Origin: Acidimicrobiales bacterium
GTDB lineage: Bacteria; Actinomycetota; Acidimicrobiia; Acidimicrobiales; Poriferisodalaceae
Length of the DNA: 64,000 bases
Direction of reading: 5' to 3'
Assembly: GCA_014239555.1 (NCBI GenBank)
Contig: JAAZYR010000009.1
Span: 62,001 to 126,000 of the forward strand
Made by a program: the position numbers and the translations under genes. Under the pieces are notes generated by a model. It was not told the origin of the DNA, did not search any database, and was given only the letters and a program-made list of their open reading frames with translations. Below, piece by piece: positions 51,601 through 59,932 of this stretch (the first letter of the stretch is position 1; every line of letters begins with the position of its first letter).

Positions 51601-52300
51601 CATCTTCGCGGAGGTGTTGATCTACTTGAGCAACGTAACGTCTCAAGATGGGTGATAGGTAAGCGTCAACGACTGTGGTGTCGCCTCGGGGGACAATTTT
51701 CATCAACGCGCTGACTTCGTGGCTGACTGAAACCTGATCGAATCCCAACTCGCGGGCAATGGCCGCGACGCGGGCCTCGTGAGCTGTGTGACGGTACCCA
51801 TGGAGAAGAACGACGGCTACTGAGTTAATCCCCCGCTCTTGGGCTCGTAGAAGACCGGCACGAGTTGTTTTTTCATCCAATGGGACGAGGATGTCACCGT
51901 CCGCGCTTACCCGTTCGTTGATTTCTAGGACATCGGCATAGAGCATTTCTGGGGCGACGATGTCGAGCGCGAAAAGATCGGGTCGGGTCTGATATCCGAT
52001 TCGCAGCACGTCACCGAATCCTTCGGTGGCGACGAGGAGGGTCGGTTCGCCTTGCCGTTCAAGAAGGGCGTTGGTGGCGACAGTGGTGCCCATCTTTACT
52101 GACTCGATTTTGTTCAGAGGTAATGGTTCCTGCGAAGAAAGTTCGAGAAGGTCTCGAATACCTTGAACCGCGGCATCTGAGTAACGGCGCGGGTTGTCAG
52201 AGAGAAGTTTGTGGGTGGCTACCGTCCCATCGGGTAACCGGCCGACAATGTCGGTAAAGGTGCCGCCTCTGTCGATCCAAAAGTTCCAGCCGTGGTTCAT
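48698..52300 (-). CDS. Fused 5-oxoprolinase / N-methylhydantoinase (HyuA-HyuB)
   Basis: ATP-dependent hydrolase of five-membered cyclic amides such as 5-oxoproline or hydantoins. The 1200-residue length equals the eukaryotic-type fused oxoprolinase. Residues 1-~690 are HyuA: the ASKHA phosphate loop WIDRGGTFTDIVG (8-20), LLSGPAGGVVGM, and FDMGGTSTDVSHY. The remainder is HyuB, with NPVQLEIFNNLF at its start, the EGAHNGGDGVIRRLRF region, and a Gly-rich end (ETPGGGGFGLPD). In many bacteria the halves are separate genes. It lies divergent from an alpha/beta hydrolase-LLM pair. Confidence 0.94.
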   Translation of the reverse strand: MNHGWNFWIDRGGTFTDIVGRLPDGTVATHKLLSDNPRRYSDAAVQGIRDLLELSSQEPLPLNKIESVKMGTTVATNALLERQGEPTLLVATEGFGDVLRIGYQTRPDLFALDIVAPEMLYADVLEINERVSADGDILVPLDEKTTRAGLLRAQERGINSVAVVLLHGYRHTAHEARVAAIARELGFDQVSVSHEVSALMKIVPRGDTTVVDAYLSPILRRYVAQVDQHLREDDLSPRLMFMQSNGGLTDAYTFHGKDALLSGPAGGVVGMVRTAQNAGFDKLIGFDMGGTSTDVSHYAGEFERAYETEVAGVRVRSPMMDIHTVAAGGGSVLHFDGSRLRVGPDSAGADPGPTCYGNGGPLAITDCNVVLGKLRPEFFPAVFGSEGTESLDERTTLAAFTSLAREIADATATHQTETTVAQGFLDIAADNMANAIKKISIERGHDVSDYTLVCFGGAGGQHACMVADRLNIKNIFVHPQAGVLSALGIGLADIRHLRDEAVEEPLNSQTLQRLDGRWKELERAGGDHLVAEGVNSDAQQLIRRLSLRYQGSDTALLVPAGTFNEVAAAFETHHQTRFGFVSPDTPVIIESMQLESVGLADQVSVAEPMSDVRDPLLGVFPTTMAGVQADTPFLERKHLTPGTPINGPAVLVEPNATTVIEPDWQGRIVDNGNLVIERVAAQTLRSAVGTDVNPVQLEIFNNLFMNIAEQMGVVLENTAVSVNIKERLDFSCAVFDPSGELIANAPHLPIHLGSMSEAIKSVISNNPDMEPGDAYVLNAPYNGGTHLPDITVVKPVFDDTTGNRIFYVAARGHHSDIGGIVPGSAPADSTTIDQEGLVLDNVLLVKNGRFLEQEMRDLLTSGPWPARNPTQNVADLKAQVAACERGTTELHKVIDHYGLNVVHAYMNHVMQNAEESVRRVIAALTDCDFVGKMDDGSQISVSIRVNLEERSAVIDFAGTSGQHPGNFNAPKAVCRSAVLYVFRCMVDDAIPLNAGCLVPLDIRIPDPSMISPHPPAAVIAGNVETSQLLVDTLFGALGVIAGSQGTMNNFIWGNDEHQYYETICGGAGATRNADGASAVHTHMTNTRLTDPEILEWRHPVRVEHFLVRANSGGEGAHNGGDGVIRRLRFLEPMTVNVLSSRRKVAPFGVNGGEDGLVGVNRLFRADGTNVKLPGSTRVDVGIDDCFEIETPGGGGFGLPD

Positions 52301-52363
52301 AAAAGTGGAGTGTCCTTAATTATCGCGCCCGGTGGACACGTTCAGATGATTGACCGGTGAGGC

Positions 52364-52394
52364 TTGACACACAAACCACGGCTCCCGGTACAAC
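52364..52394 (+). promoter_or_regulatory. Promoter-like sequence before the hydrolase/LLM operon
   Basis: TTGACA (52364-52369) and TACAAC (52389-52394) with a 19-bp spacer, in the 153-bp divergent region after the oxoprolinase start. The spacing is longer than ideal. Confidence 0.3.
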
Positions 52395-52453
52395 ACTAGG
52401 CTGGCTCGTAGGGGAACGGCGCTGCGAGGGTGCCTTCGTGAGTGTTGGGTGAT

Positions 52454-53221
52454 ATGTCCGAAATATTTAGTGTCGATTTGCCGTCGCAGTCTGCGCGGGT
52501 ACAGCACGGGGGTGAGGGTCCACCTCTTCTCCTTCTCCATTCCGAAGCCAACACTTCAGCTTGGTCAGAATTTCATGAGTGTCTTGCTGCGGACTTTGAG
52601 GTATTCGCGCCGATTCACCCCGGCTTTGGGGGTGAGGAGACGCCGGATTGGCTCGTCGATATGAGTGATCTGGCATTCCACTACAAAGATTTGTTGGGAT
52701 CTTTGGAACTCGATCGCCCATTGGTGGTGGGCACCAGCCTTGGAGCTTGGATTGCGAGCGATTTGGCGATTCATTTTTCGTCACTAATCAAGGGCATGGT
52801 CTTGTTCGGACCGATCGGGCTGAGATCCGCTGAACCTCTTCCCGATTTGTTCATCATGCAGCTGCCGGAAGTACTTTCATATTTGGCTAACAGTCTTGAT
52901 GGCGGCCAGGTGGACCCCATGACCGGCGACGCGGAACTTGCTACTGCGGTGTGGACTGATCTGGCAACGCAAGCCCGATTGATGTGGAAAAGAAATTATG
53001 ACCCTCGGCTTCGGGGACGCGCTCATCATGCGGATTGCCCGATCATGGTGGCGGCGGGCGATCACGACCGCTTGACCCCATTGAGTTACACCGAGGCGTA
53101 CGCCGAATTATTTGATGCGTCGTTAACGACGATTGCTGGCGCAGGCCACCTTGTTCCCATTGATGATCCCGTTGCTGCTGCAGCATTGGTGAATTCGTTT
53201 TATTTAACTTTGGAGAAGTGA
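52454..53221 (+). CDS. Alpha/beta-fold hydrolase
   Basis: A 255-residue alpha/beta hydrolase. It has LLLLHSEANTSAW as the oxyanion region, nucleophile motif VGTSLGAWIA, acid at AAGDHDRLTP, and His in GAGHLVPIDDP. It resembles esterases and C-C hydrolases; substrate unknown. ATG 52454 is chosen over the GTG at 52442. It is followed after 1 nt by the luciferase-like monooxygenase gene, so the two likely act on one pathway. Confidence 0.88.
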   Translation: MSEIFSVDLPSQSARVQHGGEGPPLLLLHSEANTSAWSEFHECLAADFEVFAPIHPGFGGEETPDWLVDMSDLAFHYKDLLGSLELDRPLVVGTSLGAWIASDLAIHFSSLIKGMVLFGPIGLRSAEPLPDLFIMQLPEVLSYLANSLDGGQVDPMTGDAELATAVWTDLATQARLMWKRNYDPRLRGRAHHADCPIMVAAGDHDRLTPLSYTEAYAELFDASLTTIAGAGHLVPIDDPVAAAALVNSFYLTLEK

Positions 53222-53222
53222 A

Positions 53223-54368
53223 ATGGAGTTATACGCGTTCCATTTGATGCCGTACCCGAACATCGATCCAGAAGTTCGCGAAAAGTATTCGTCTGCTTGG
53301 GTTGTGTATCCCAACAGTGAATATGACCCTGAGTTGGGGCAACACCTCTATTCGGAATATCTAGACCAACTCGCGTTCGCTGATCAGATCGGGTTCGACG
53401 CTGTGGTGGTGAATGAACACCACCAAAATGCTTACGGTCTTATGCCGTCACCGAACATCATGGCGTCGGCACTGATCAGCCGAACCCAAAACGCGAAAAT
53501 AGCAATTTTGGGAAATGGAATTGCTCTTCGGGACAACCCGTTACGAGTCGCTGAAGAAGTCGCGATGCTTGACGTCATGTCGGGCGGGCGGGTGCTGTCT
53601 GGCTTTGTGAGAGGAATCGGTGCCGAGTACCACTCGATGGGTTTGGACCCCACACGCAGTCGGAGCAGATTTTTTGAGGCACACGATCTCATTATTAAAG
53701 CGTGGACGGAACCCGGACCATTTGAGTGGGACGGCGACAACTTCCAGTTTCGTTACGTCAACGTGTGGCCTCGACCTCTGCAACAACCACACCCCCCTAT
53801 TTTTGTTCCGTCGCAGGGGTCATCTGAAACTTTGCAGTGGGCCGCGCAACATCGATACCCATTGGCTTGCACCTTTGTGCCTATGGAACGTCTCAAGCAG
53901 TTTTATGACAGGTACCGCCAGTACGCGAGTGAAGATTTCGGTTACGAGGCGGGTCCTGAGCAGTTCGGGTTTACCTCACTTGTTTATGTTCATCCTGATG
54001 GCGAAGAGGCAGCGGCGGCGGAGATGGAGCCCCACATCAAATATTTCAAAGAACGTGCTTTCACCCTGCCTCTTCCTACTTTCTTCCCCCCGGGGTATAC
54101 CGCTGCAGAGTCATATAAGACCCGCATTGAGATAGCCAGGGAACTCGCCAACAGCGGCGGTCCAACCCTCACCGCAGGCGAGCCGTTAATTGGCACACCC
54201 GAGCAGGTAGGTGAACGCCTCGAGAGGAACCTTGCGGCTTGTGGCGCGGGCACTTTGATGGCTCAGTTCCAGGTCGGGGATATGCCTCATGGCAAAGTGA
54301 TGCGTTCAATGGAGCTTTTTGCAAATGAGGTCATGCCCTATTTGTCTCGGGACAAGGTCATTTCGTAA
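53223..54368 (+). CDS. LLM-class flavin-dependent oxidoreductase (monooxygenase-like)
   Basis: A 381-residue bacterial luciferase-like TIM barrel. Typical blocks are YLDQLAFADQIGFDAVVVNEHH near the N-terminus, AEEVAMLDVMSGGRVLSGFVRGIGAEYHSMG, and PHPPIFVPSQGSSETLQWAA. Family members use FMNH2 or F420; the EHHQN motif is more common in FMN alkanal-type enzymes. The start has GGAG 8 nt upstream, within the hydrolase stop region. Ends 6 nt before the convergent DMT transporter gene. Confidence 0.9.
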   Translation: MELYAFHLMPYPNIDPEVREKYSSAWVVYPNSEYDPELGQHLYSEYLDQLAFADQIGFDAVVVNEHHQNAYGLMPSPNIMASALISRTQNAKIAILGNGIALRDNPLRVAEEVAMLDVMSGGRVLSGFVRGIGAEYHSMGLDPTRSRSRFFEAHDLIIKAWTEPGPFEWDGDNFQFRYVNVWPRPLQQPHPPIFVPSQGSSETLQWAAQHRYPLACTFVPMERLKQFYDRYRQYASEDFGYEAGPEQFGFTSLVYVHPDGEEAAAAEMEPHIKYFKERAFTLPLPTFFPPGYTAAESYKTRIEIARELANSGGPTLTAGEPLIGTPEQVGERLERNLAACGAGTLMAQFQVGDMPHGKVMRSMELFANEVMPYLSRDKVIS

Positions 54369-54374
54369 GGACGA

Positions 54375-55202
54375 TCATCCTCTAGCGATCAAACCAATCC
54401 CGAGCAAAACGACCCCGATACCCAATATTTGCCACCACCGCAGAGAGTCATTATCGAAGGTCGCTGCGAGCAACGCTGTTGGTATTGGGAACACTGAGGC
54501 TGCCACTGCGACAGCGGTAACCGAACCTCGTTGAAAGCCAGCGGTGTAACAAAGGACACCTACAGCACCTAGCCCTCCTGCCGCGGCCGAAAATCGCAAC
54601 GCGTAGCCACGCACGAACTTTGGCAGCCCTCTGATCGTGCAAAACGTTATGAGGATTATGAGCGCTGTGGTTCGTTGGCCCACCACGGGCCAGAGCCCTC
54701 CAGCGGCACTGGTTTGGGCCATGAAAACCATCCCTATGCCGAACGCAAGTCCCGAAGAGAACCCCAAAACGATGCCCTGTTTCACTCGGTCGCCAAGAGC
54801 AGGGTCGAACGTTGTGACTACTAACCCCAAAAGAGCCACTACCACCCCAATGGTTACACCGACGCTCAGCGCTGTTCCGGTGATGACTTCCCAGAACATG
54901 GGCACGGCACCGAGCATCACCGCGACGATCGGTGACACCACTGCAACTGACGAAATCGCGAGGCCTCGGTATAGAAGCGCGAGGGCACATCCGCTTGCTA
55001 GACCCGACAGGCAGCCCAGCAGGTAATCAGCCCCGAGGAGTCTGCCGGGCCCGAGCCCGGCGACCAGGACAGCGACAACGGTTGCGAAGATCAAACCGGT
55101 CGCTGCGGTGGTTGCGGCATGATTTCGCCGCGCGACATATCGAGCCAAGAAATCAGATATTCCAATAGCGAGAGATCCCAATAACCCAAGGACGATCGGC
55201 AT
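54375..55202 (-). CDS. DMT-superfamily (EamA-like) transporter
   Basis: A 275-residue protein with about ten hydrophobic segments in two repeats. It starts MPIVLGLLGSLAIGISDFLAR; the second repeat ends WWQILGIGVVLLGIGLIA. ATG 55202 has AAGG 6 nt upstream; the frame runs to 55334 but that overlaps the divergent methyltransferase. Likely exporter; substrate unknown. Confidence 0.87.
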   Translation of the reverse strand: MPIVLGLLGSLAIGISDFLARYVARRNHAATTAATGLIFATVVAVLVAGLGPGRLLGADYLLGCLSGLASGCALALLYRGLAISSVAVVSPIVAVMLGAVPMFWEVITGTALSVGVTIGVVVALLGLVVTTFDPALGDRVKQGIVLGFSSGLAFGIGMVFMAQTSAAGGLWPVVGQRTTALIILITFCTIRGLPKFVRGYALRFSAAAGGLGAVGVLCYTAGFQRGSVTAVAVAASVFPIPTALLAATFDNDSLRWWQILGIGVVLLGIGLIARG

Positions 55203-55250
55203 AGCGACCTTCCGTTGGTGCACCGAAACCGACACGCTACTGCTGTTGGC

Positions 55251-55256
55251 TACCCT
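55251..55256 (+). promoter_or_regulatory. -10 hexamer of leaderless FkbM-gene promoter
   Basis: TACCCT, 7 nt before GTG 55264. Choice of this start rests largely on the box. Confidence 0.35.
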
Positions 55257-55263
55257 CACGGCA

Positions 55264-56076
55264 GTGGAAAATGATCTGCAGATAGGCACCATCCGAGTGT
55301 CAGGCATCGAAGTTGAGGTTGCGGGCGAGGCCAATGACCTCTATTTCCGGCAATGCCTTGAACAAGGTGAAATTTTTGAGCCATCGGTTCGAGTTGCCGA
55401 TCTAGTGCTTCGCGACGACCCGGTCATTCTCGACATCGGAGCTTCGATCGGAGGTGTCACCGCGGCGCTTGCGAAAAGGTTCCCTTCGGGCCGTCTGATC
55501 GCTTTTGAAGCTGCCCCGTCGGTACATCCATCGTTACGGGAAACAGTTCGCCGGGCGAGTGGCGCCCCAGTCACTGTCGTTGAGCGGGGGGTCGGGGCTG
55601 AGTCGGGGACGATGCGGTTTCACGAAGACGGAAATGGAAGCGGTTGGGGGTTCTTATCTGAGGAACTTGGAGGCGTCTCGGTTCCGGTGGTGACAGTTGA
55701 TGAAACAGTGGCTGACTTGCTCCTTGATCGTGTTGATTTCATAAAAATTGATGTCGAAGGAGGAGAACTAGGAGTTCTTCAAGGCGCCGAAACCACACTG
55801 TTACGTCACCAGCCGTTGTTGCTGTTTGAAGTAAACGTGTTTTGTCTCTGGCGTTATGGGCGCACTTTGCCTCAGGACCTTTTCGCGTGGGTGCGACAAC
55901 GGTATGCACACACAGCTGCTATCGACAATGAGGGAACGGTCACTCATATTGAAGGAGATGCAACTGTGAATCATGTCTTGCATCTGTTGGGTAACGGCAG
56001 CGGTGTGATCGATGTCATCGCGAGTAACGAACCGATCGGCGTGACCACCAACAATTTAAGAAGTGACGGTTTGTAA
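55264..56076 (+). CDS. FkbM-family methyltransferase
   Basis: SAM-dependent O-methyltransferase of 270 residues. SAM motif I is VILDIGASIGGVTAALA; then LIAFEAAPSV and the FkbM signature DFIKIDVEGGELGVLQGA. Such enzymes modify sugars, lipids or natural products. GTG 55264 is preferred over TTG 55246 because a -10 box fits. Its end is 1 nt from the convergent epimerase stop. Confidence 0.9.
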   Translation: MENDLQIGTIRVSGIEVEVAGEANDLYFRQCLEQGEIFEPSVRVADLVLRDDPVILDIGASIGGVTAALAKRFPSGRLIAFEAAPSVHPSLRETVRRASGAPVTVVERGVGAESGTMRFHEDGNGSGWGFLSEELGGVSVPVVTVDETVADLLLDRVDFIKIDVEGGELGVLQGAETTLLRHQPLLLFEVNVFCLWRYGRTLPQDLFAWVRQRYAHTAAIDNEGTVTHIEGDATVNHVLHLLGNGSGVIDVIASNEPIGVTTNNLRSDGL

Positions 56077-56077
56077 G

Positions 56078-57001
56078 TCAGTTCTGGGTTGCGAAAATAT
56101 CGATCGATTCACGAATGGCGTCAACGAGCGGAGTGGTTGACCATTCCTTGATCCATTCGATCCACGTGTCGGCCGCGCCTTCATCAACAAGGTCAAGGCC
56201 ATCGTCACCACAAAAGAGTTCAATGCCGGTGATATCGGTAACGAGATCGAGGAAGCTTCGTACTTGCATTGTGTCGGCAGGGAGATTGAACGCTGGAGCT
56301 GCTTGAGTTGGTTGCCGGCTGGCTTCGATAAACGCTCGAGCGATATCTGGTGCGTATTGAAACCCCAACGAGCCGCCGTATTCGACCGTGAAACTCTCAC
56401 CGCGTGCCGCTCGTTCTACTGCGACGGTGGGTTGGGAGGTCATGCCCTGGTCTCGGCCGGGGCCGTGGACCGTGTGTGGTCGCAACGCGATTGAGGAAAG
56501 CTCGTGGTCCCACCAGTAAATGCGAGCAAGGTCTTCGCAGGCGGTCTTGTAGACGCCGTACAAGGTGCGCGGTAGGCGAGGCGCATCGGCGGGCACCGTT
56601 GGGTTGGGGTAATCGTTGTTAGCTCCGTACACCGCGATGCTGCTGGCCTGCACCAGATGTGGGACGTCGTGGGCTAGTGCCGCTTCGAAAACATTTACGG
56701 TTCCTTTCACATTGACTTCAGCTCCGCGAGAAGGATCTGCTCGACAAAACGGCACCTGCAGGGCAGCCAGGTGAATAATCCGATCACAGCGACCAACTAC
56801 TTCCTCAACGGCTCGCGGGTCAGTGATGTCTCCTTGGCACCATTCGATATCAGGTAGCTGCCCCGAGTTAATGAGCCGGTGACGGTGTTCGTCAGCGCCC
56901 AGGTCAAAAGAGATCACGTCGCAGTCGTCCGCTAAGAGAAGTTTGACGGTCCAGGCGCCGATGCACCCGTTGGCTCCGGTTACTAGATATCGCTCACCCA
57001 T
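56078..57001 (-). CDS. NAD-dependent epimerase/dehydratase
   Basis: An extended short-chain dehydrogenase of 307 residues. It has the NAD motif VTGANGCIGAW near the start, HLAALQVPFCRADPSR, and active-site Y-x-x-x-K in LYGVYKTACED. It acts on nucleotide sugars or similar. ATG 57001 is preferred, giving MGERYLVTG; it overlaps the upstream MFS gene stop by 8 nt (ATGGGTGA), so the two are coupled. Confidence 0.9.
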   Translation of the reverse strand: MGERYLVTGANGCIGAWTVKLLLADDCDVISFDLGADEHRHRLINSGQLPDIEWCQGDITDPRAVEEVVGRCDRIIHLAALQVPFCRADPSRGAEVNVKGTVNVFEAALAHDVPHLVQASSIAVYGANNDYPNPTVPADAPRLPRTLYGVYKTACEDLARIYWWDHELSSIALRPHTVHGPGRDQGMTSQPTVAVERAARGESFTVEYGGSLGFQYAPDIARAFIEASRQPTQAAPAFNLPADTMQVRSFLDLVTDITGIELFCGDDGLDLVDEGAADTWIEWIKEWSTTPLVDAIRESIDIFATQN

Positions 57002-58250
57002 CGCGTGAACATAGCCCTTCAGAATTAGGTGCCGGGTTTTCGTCACCCAATGGGCACCTAGTTGTCCCTACCCGCCGGTCATTGATCACAGCAAAACCGA
57101 TCGTTACCAACAGCACAACTCCCAACACAAAAATCACGGTGCCGTAGCTTTCTAATCGGTTCCGCCCAAAAGCAACGAGTGGCGCACCTAATGCCAGACA
57201 AATTTGCCACGACAAGTTCACCACTGGGTATGCAGCAGTAAAGGGCACTGTCGGAAATGTGGCTTGGGTCAATAGCGGCGGCATGGTGATCAGCACCCCA
57301 ACTCCCAGGCCATACAAACAACTCGTGAAGGTAAGCCACAATGTGTTGTGCGGTAGGACACTCAGCAGTAGCAAGGCTGTTGCTTGAATCAATAGGTAAA
57401 AAATTCCGACTCGGGCAGGTCGAATTCTCGGTCCAATAATGACGGGGCCCATTCGCCCTAGAAGAGCTGCGAGTGTTGCCACGCCGACAATCCGCGCGGC
57501 CGTCGGTTCTGAAAGAGATTCTGCAAGCAAGGTCATTTGGTGCATCAGAAACCCCCCTTGGACCAAGATTCCTAACCCCAAGGTGGCGGTCAGTATCCAA
57601 AAATCGGGGTGACGACGTAAATGCCACGCGATCACATCCGTTGGCCCCTCAACCAAGGCATTGCGCACTTGAGGAGGGTCGCGCAATACGAAGAGCGCAA
57701 GAGTTCCTACGATCACAATCTCAACTACAGCGAGAATTGTGAGCGCAGTGGTAAATCCCAGTTGAGATTCCAATTCGCTCATTAACGGAACCAAAATGAT
57801 GCCCCCAAAGGAACATCCCACGAACGCTAAAGCGAGTTGGCGTTGGCCATTCGGGTACCACGCGAGGGTCACAGTGCTGATGGTGTTGACACTGATACAG
57901 GACCAACCCGCAGATAGTAGGAGGTACACGGGGACGGCAACCCAAGCACGGTGTACGTGACTCAACGCTACGACCGCTACCCCAACGCTGATCGCCCCGA
58001 ATGCCACAACCGGTTGAGGGCCGCGCCGGGCGAGCGTCTTACTCACCACAAAGGCCGCGGGGAGCGCTGTCAGATAGAAGAGGAAAATCAGGTTGGATGA
58101 TGCACTCAATGACCAGCCGCGTTGCGACTGAAATTTGAGCATGTAAAACCCCAACCCGTAAAAACAGAGGCCCCACGCGAAGGTGGCGACAACAATGAGG
58201 GCAGCAACAACGGCAGGTCCTCGGTCTCGTTGGGGATGTGTGCCGGTCAC
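56994..58250 (-). CDS. MFS transporter
   Basis: A 418-residue major-facilitator protein with about twelve hydrophobic segments. It begins GPAVVAALIVVATFAWGLCFYG and resembles monocarboxylate or oxalate/formate-type porters (RGWSLSASSNLIFLFYL segment). Leaderless promoter TAGGAT lies 7 nt before GTG 58250. Coupled with the NAD-dependent epimerase downstream. Confidence 0.9.
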   Translation of the reverse strand: MTGTHPQRDRGPAVVAALIVVATFAWGLCFYGLGFYMLKFQSQRGWSLSASSNLIFLFYLTALPAAFVVSKTLARRGPQPVVAFGAISVGVAVVALSHVHRAWVAVPVYLLLSAGWSCISVNTISTVTLAWYPNGQRQLALAFVGCSFGGIILVPLMSELESQLGFTTALTILAVVEIVIVGTLALFVLRDPPQVRNALVEGPTDVIAWHLRRHPDFWILTATLGLGILVQGGFLMHQMTLLAESLSEPTAARIVGVATLAALLGRMGPVIIGPRIRPARVGIFYLLIQATALLLLSVLPHNTLWLTFTSCLYGLGVGVLITMPPLLTQATFPTVPFTAAYPVVNLSWQICLALGAPLVAFGRNRLESYGTVIFVLGVVLLVTIGFAVINDRRVGTTRCPLGDENPAPNSEGLCSRDG

Positions 58251-58257
58251 GGCAGGG

Positions 58258-58263
58258 ATCCTA
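58258..58263 (-). promoter_or_regulatory. -10 hexamer of leaderless MFS promoter
   Basis: TAGGAT on the minus strand, 7 nt before GTG 58250. Confidence 0.5.
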
Positions 58264-58343
58264 GGGCCGCCGTTGTCTTCTACAGACAGGCAGGTGATGT
58301 CCTCGTTTTACCTACTAGCTTTGCGCTAGCAGGAGGCGACACC

Positions 58344-58769
58344 ATGGCAGTAGATTTTCTGGCACTCAATGAAAAGGCGATAGCGGAATTCCGCGCGAAC
58401 GACGGAGAGTGCGGTCCCCCATTTGAGGGCACACCGATCGTGCTTGTGACAATGGTTGGCGCAAAATCGGGTCGCGAATTGTGTTCGCCACTCGCTTATT
58501 CAACCGACGACGATGATCTAGTGGTCATCGCTTCGATGGGTGGTGCACCCAACAACCCGAACTGGTACCACAACTTCGTTGCGAACCCCGATGTTCTCCT
58601 CGAGGTCGGTACCGACCAGTACGAAGCGACCGCGGTTCTCACTGAAGGTGAGGAGCGAGATCGCCTGTACGCGGCACAAGCCGCCCAACTGCCGATCTTC
58701 AACAAGTACGCAGAGAACGCCGCGCCGAGGGTTATTCCAGTGTTTCGTCTAGTACGAGCGTCCGACTGA
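58344..58769 (+). CDS. Deazaflavin (F420)-dependent nitroreductase-family protein
   Basis: A 141-residue Ddn-type split-beta-barrel protein. It has PIVLVTMVGAKSGRELCSPL, VVIASMGGAPNNPNWYHNFVANPDV and a C-terminal IPVFRLVRA, the usual F420-binding family pattern. ATG 58344 has a textbook AGGAGG 7 nt upstream; the frame opens at 58122 but that part overlaps the MFS gene. Followed after 15 nt by an LLM oxidoreductase, so both probably use F420. Confidence 0.92.
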   Translation: MAVDFLALNEKAIAEFRANDGECGPPFEGTPIVLVTMVGAKSGRELCSPLAYSTDDDDLVVIASMGGAPNNPNWYHNFVANPDVLLEVGTDQYEATAVLTEGEERDRLYAAQAAQLPIFNKYAENAAPRVIPVFRLVRASD

Positions 58770-58784
58770 TCGGGCTGGTAGCCC

Positions 58785-59843
58785 ATGAAATTTGGAGTCA
58801 GTCTTGGTCGCATCGACGACGTTGACCTAGCGGTGCAGGCCGAAGGTTTCGGCTATGACTTTTGTTGGGTGTGGGACAGCCCTCTTCTTCGGTCGAATCT
58901 GTGGGTCATCATGGCTCTGGTGGCCGAACGTACCGAACGGATTCGTGTCGGTTCAGGGGTAGCAATTCCCGGATTGCGCGTTGCACCCACGACTGCCAAT
59001 GCAATAGCGACCATCAATCGTCTCGCCCCGGGACGCACGTTTCTTGGGGTTGGGACGGGGAACACCGCGATGAGAAGCATGGGGCAGTTACCAATGCGCG
59101 TAGCTGATTACGAAGAACATTTACGCGTCATCAGAGCGTTACTGAAGGGCGAAACTGTCGACTACACAGCCAACGGCCGCACCCATCCGATCAGTTTCCA
59201 AAGCCGTGAACTCAACTACGTAGACATCGAACATCCAATTCCGATTCATGTCGGCGGCTTCGGCCCCAAATCTCAGGCGCTTGCCGGCCAGTTGGGCGAC
59301 GGTTTAATTACCGGCATTCCCCGTGGGGGCAGCATCCCCGAAGCCTTAGCCAACGTGCAGCGAGGAGCCGATCAAGCCAACCGGAACCTGGATGGGTTCG
59401 AAACCACAGCGTTGGTGAACATGCTGCTCCTCAACCCTGAGGAGACATTGAGTTCGCCGCGCGTTCTTGAAGAAGTTGGCTCATCGGTGATGGTCAACGT
59501 CCATTACCTCTACGACCGGTTCTTAGAAGCGGGCGCCGAGCCGTCGCGTTTCGTGGAGTCAATCTGGGATGAGTACGTGGCGTTTCGACAAGAACGCGAC
59601 GCCAACCGGTCAGTCTCCGATGTTCATTCCTCCCACTACGGTCATCTTGATCCTGAAGAGGCCCGTTTTGTTACTCCCGAACTGATCCGCGAATGCGCCA
59701 TTGTCGGTCAACCTGGTGACGTCGTAGAGCAACTCACAGACCTTGAGAAACAAGGGCTGGACAGCATCAACTTCATTCCGCCGACCGATCAGCAATACGA
59801 GATTTACGCCCGGTTCGCGTCGGAAGTAATTGCGAGAATGTGA
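58785..59843 (+). CDS. LLM-class F420-dependent oxidoreductase
   Basis: A 352-residue luciferase-like TIM-barrel protein. Motifs are WVWDSPLLRSNLW near the N-terminus, RIRVGSGVAIPGLRVAPTTANAIATI, and a Gly-rich FLGVGTGNTAMRSMG, close to actinobacterial F420-dependent enzymes. A small GGGCT/AGCCC hairpin precedes the ATG. Co-directional with the Ddn-like gene (15 nt) and, 89 nt downstream, the CoA-transferase. Catalysis could be F420H2-linked reduction or oxidation of a CoA or lactone substrate. Confidence 0.9.
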   Translation: MKFGVSLGRIDDVDLAVQAEGFGYDFCWVWDSPLLRSNLWVIMALVAERTERIRVGSGVAIPGLRVAPTTANAIATINRLAPGRTFLGVGTGNTAMRSMGQLPMRVADYEEHLRVIRALLKGETVDYTANGRTHPISFQSRELNYVDIEHPIPIHVGGFGPKSQALAGQLGDGLITGIPRGGSIPEALANVQRGADQANRNLDGFETTALVNMLLLNPEETLSSPRVLEEVGSSVMVNVHYLYDRFLEAGAEPSRFVESIWDEYVAFRQERDANRSVSDVHSSHYGHLDPEEARFVTPELIRECAIVGQPGDVVEQLTDLEKQGLDSINFIPPTDQQYEIYARFASEVIARM

Positions 59844-59932
59844 ACCATCACATCTTTTGGTCTGCACCTATGTAACTCGCTGTCAGAAACATTTCGTTAG
59901 CTCTTCACACCGCGTTCGGAGCATGCAAATCT

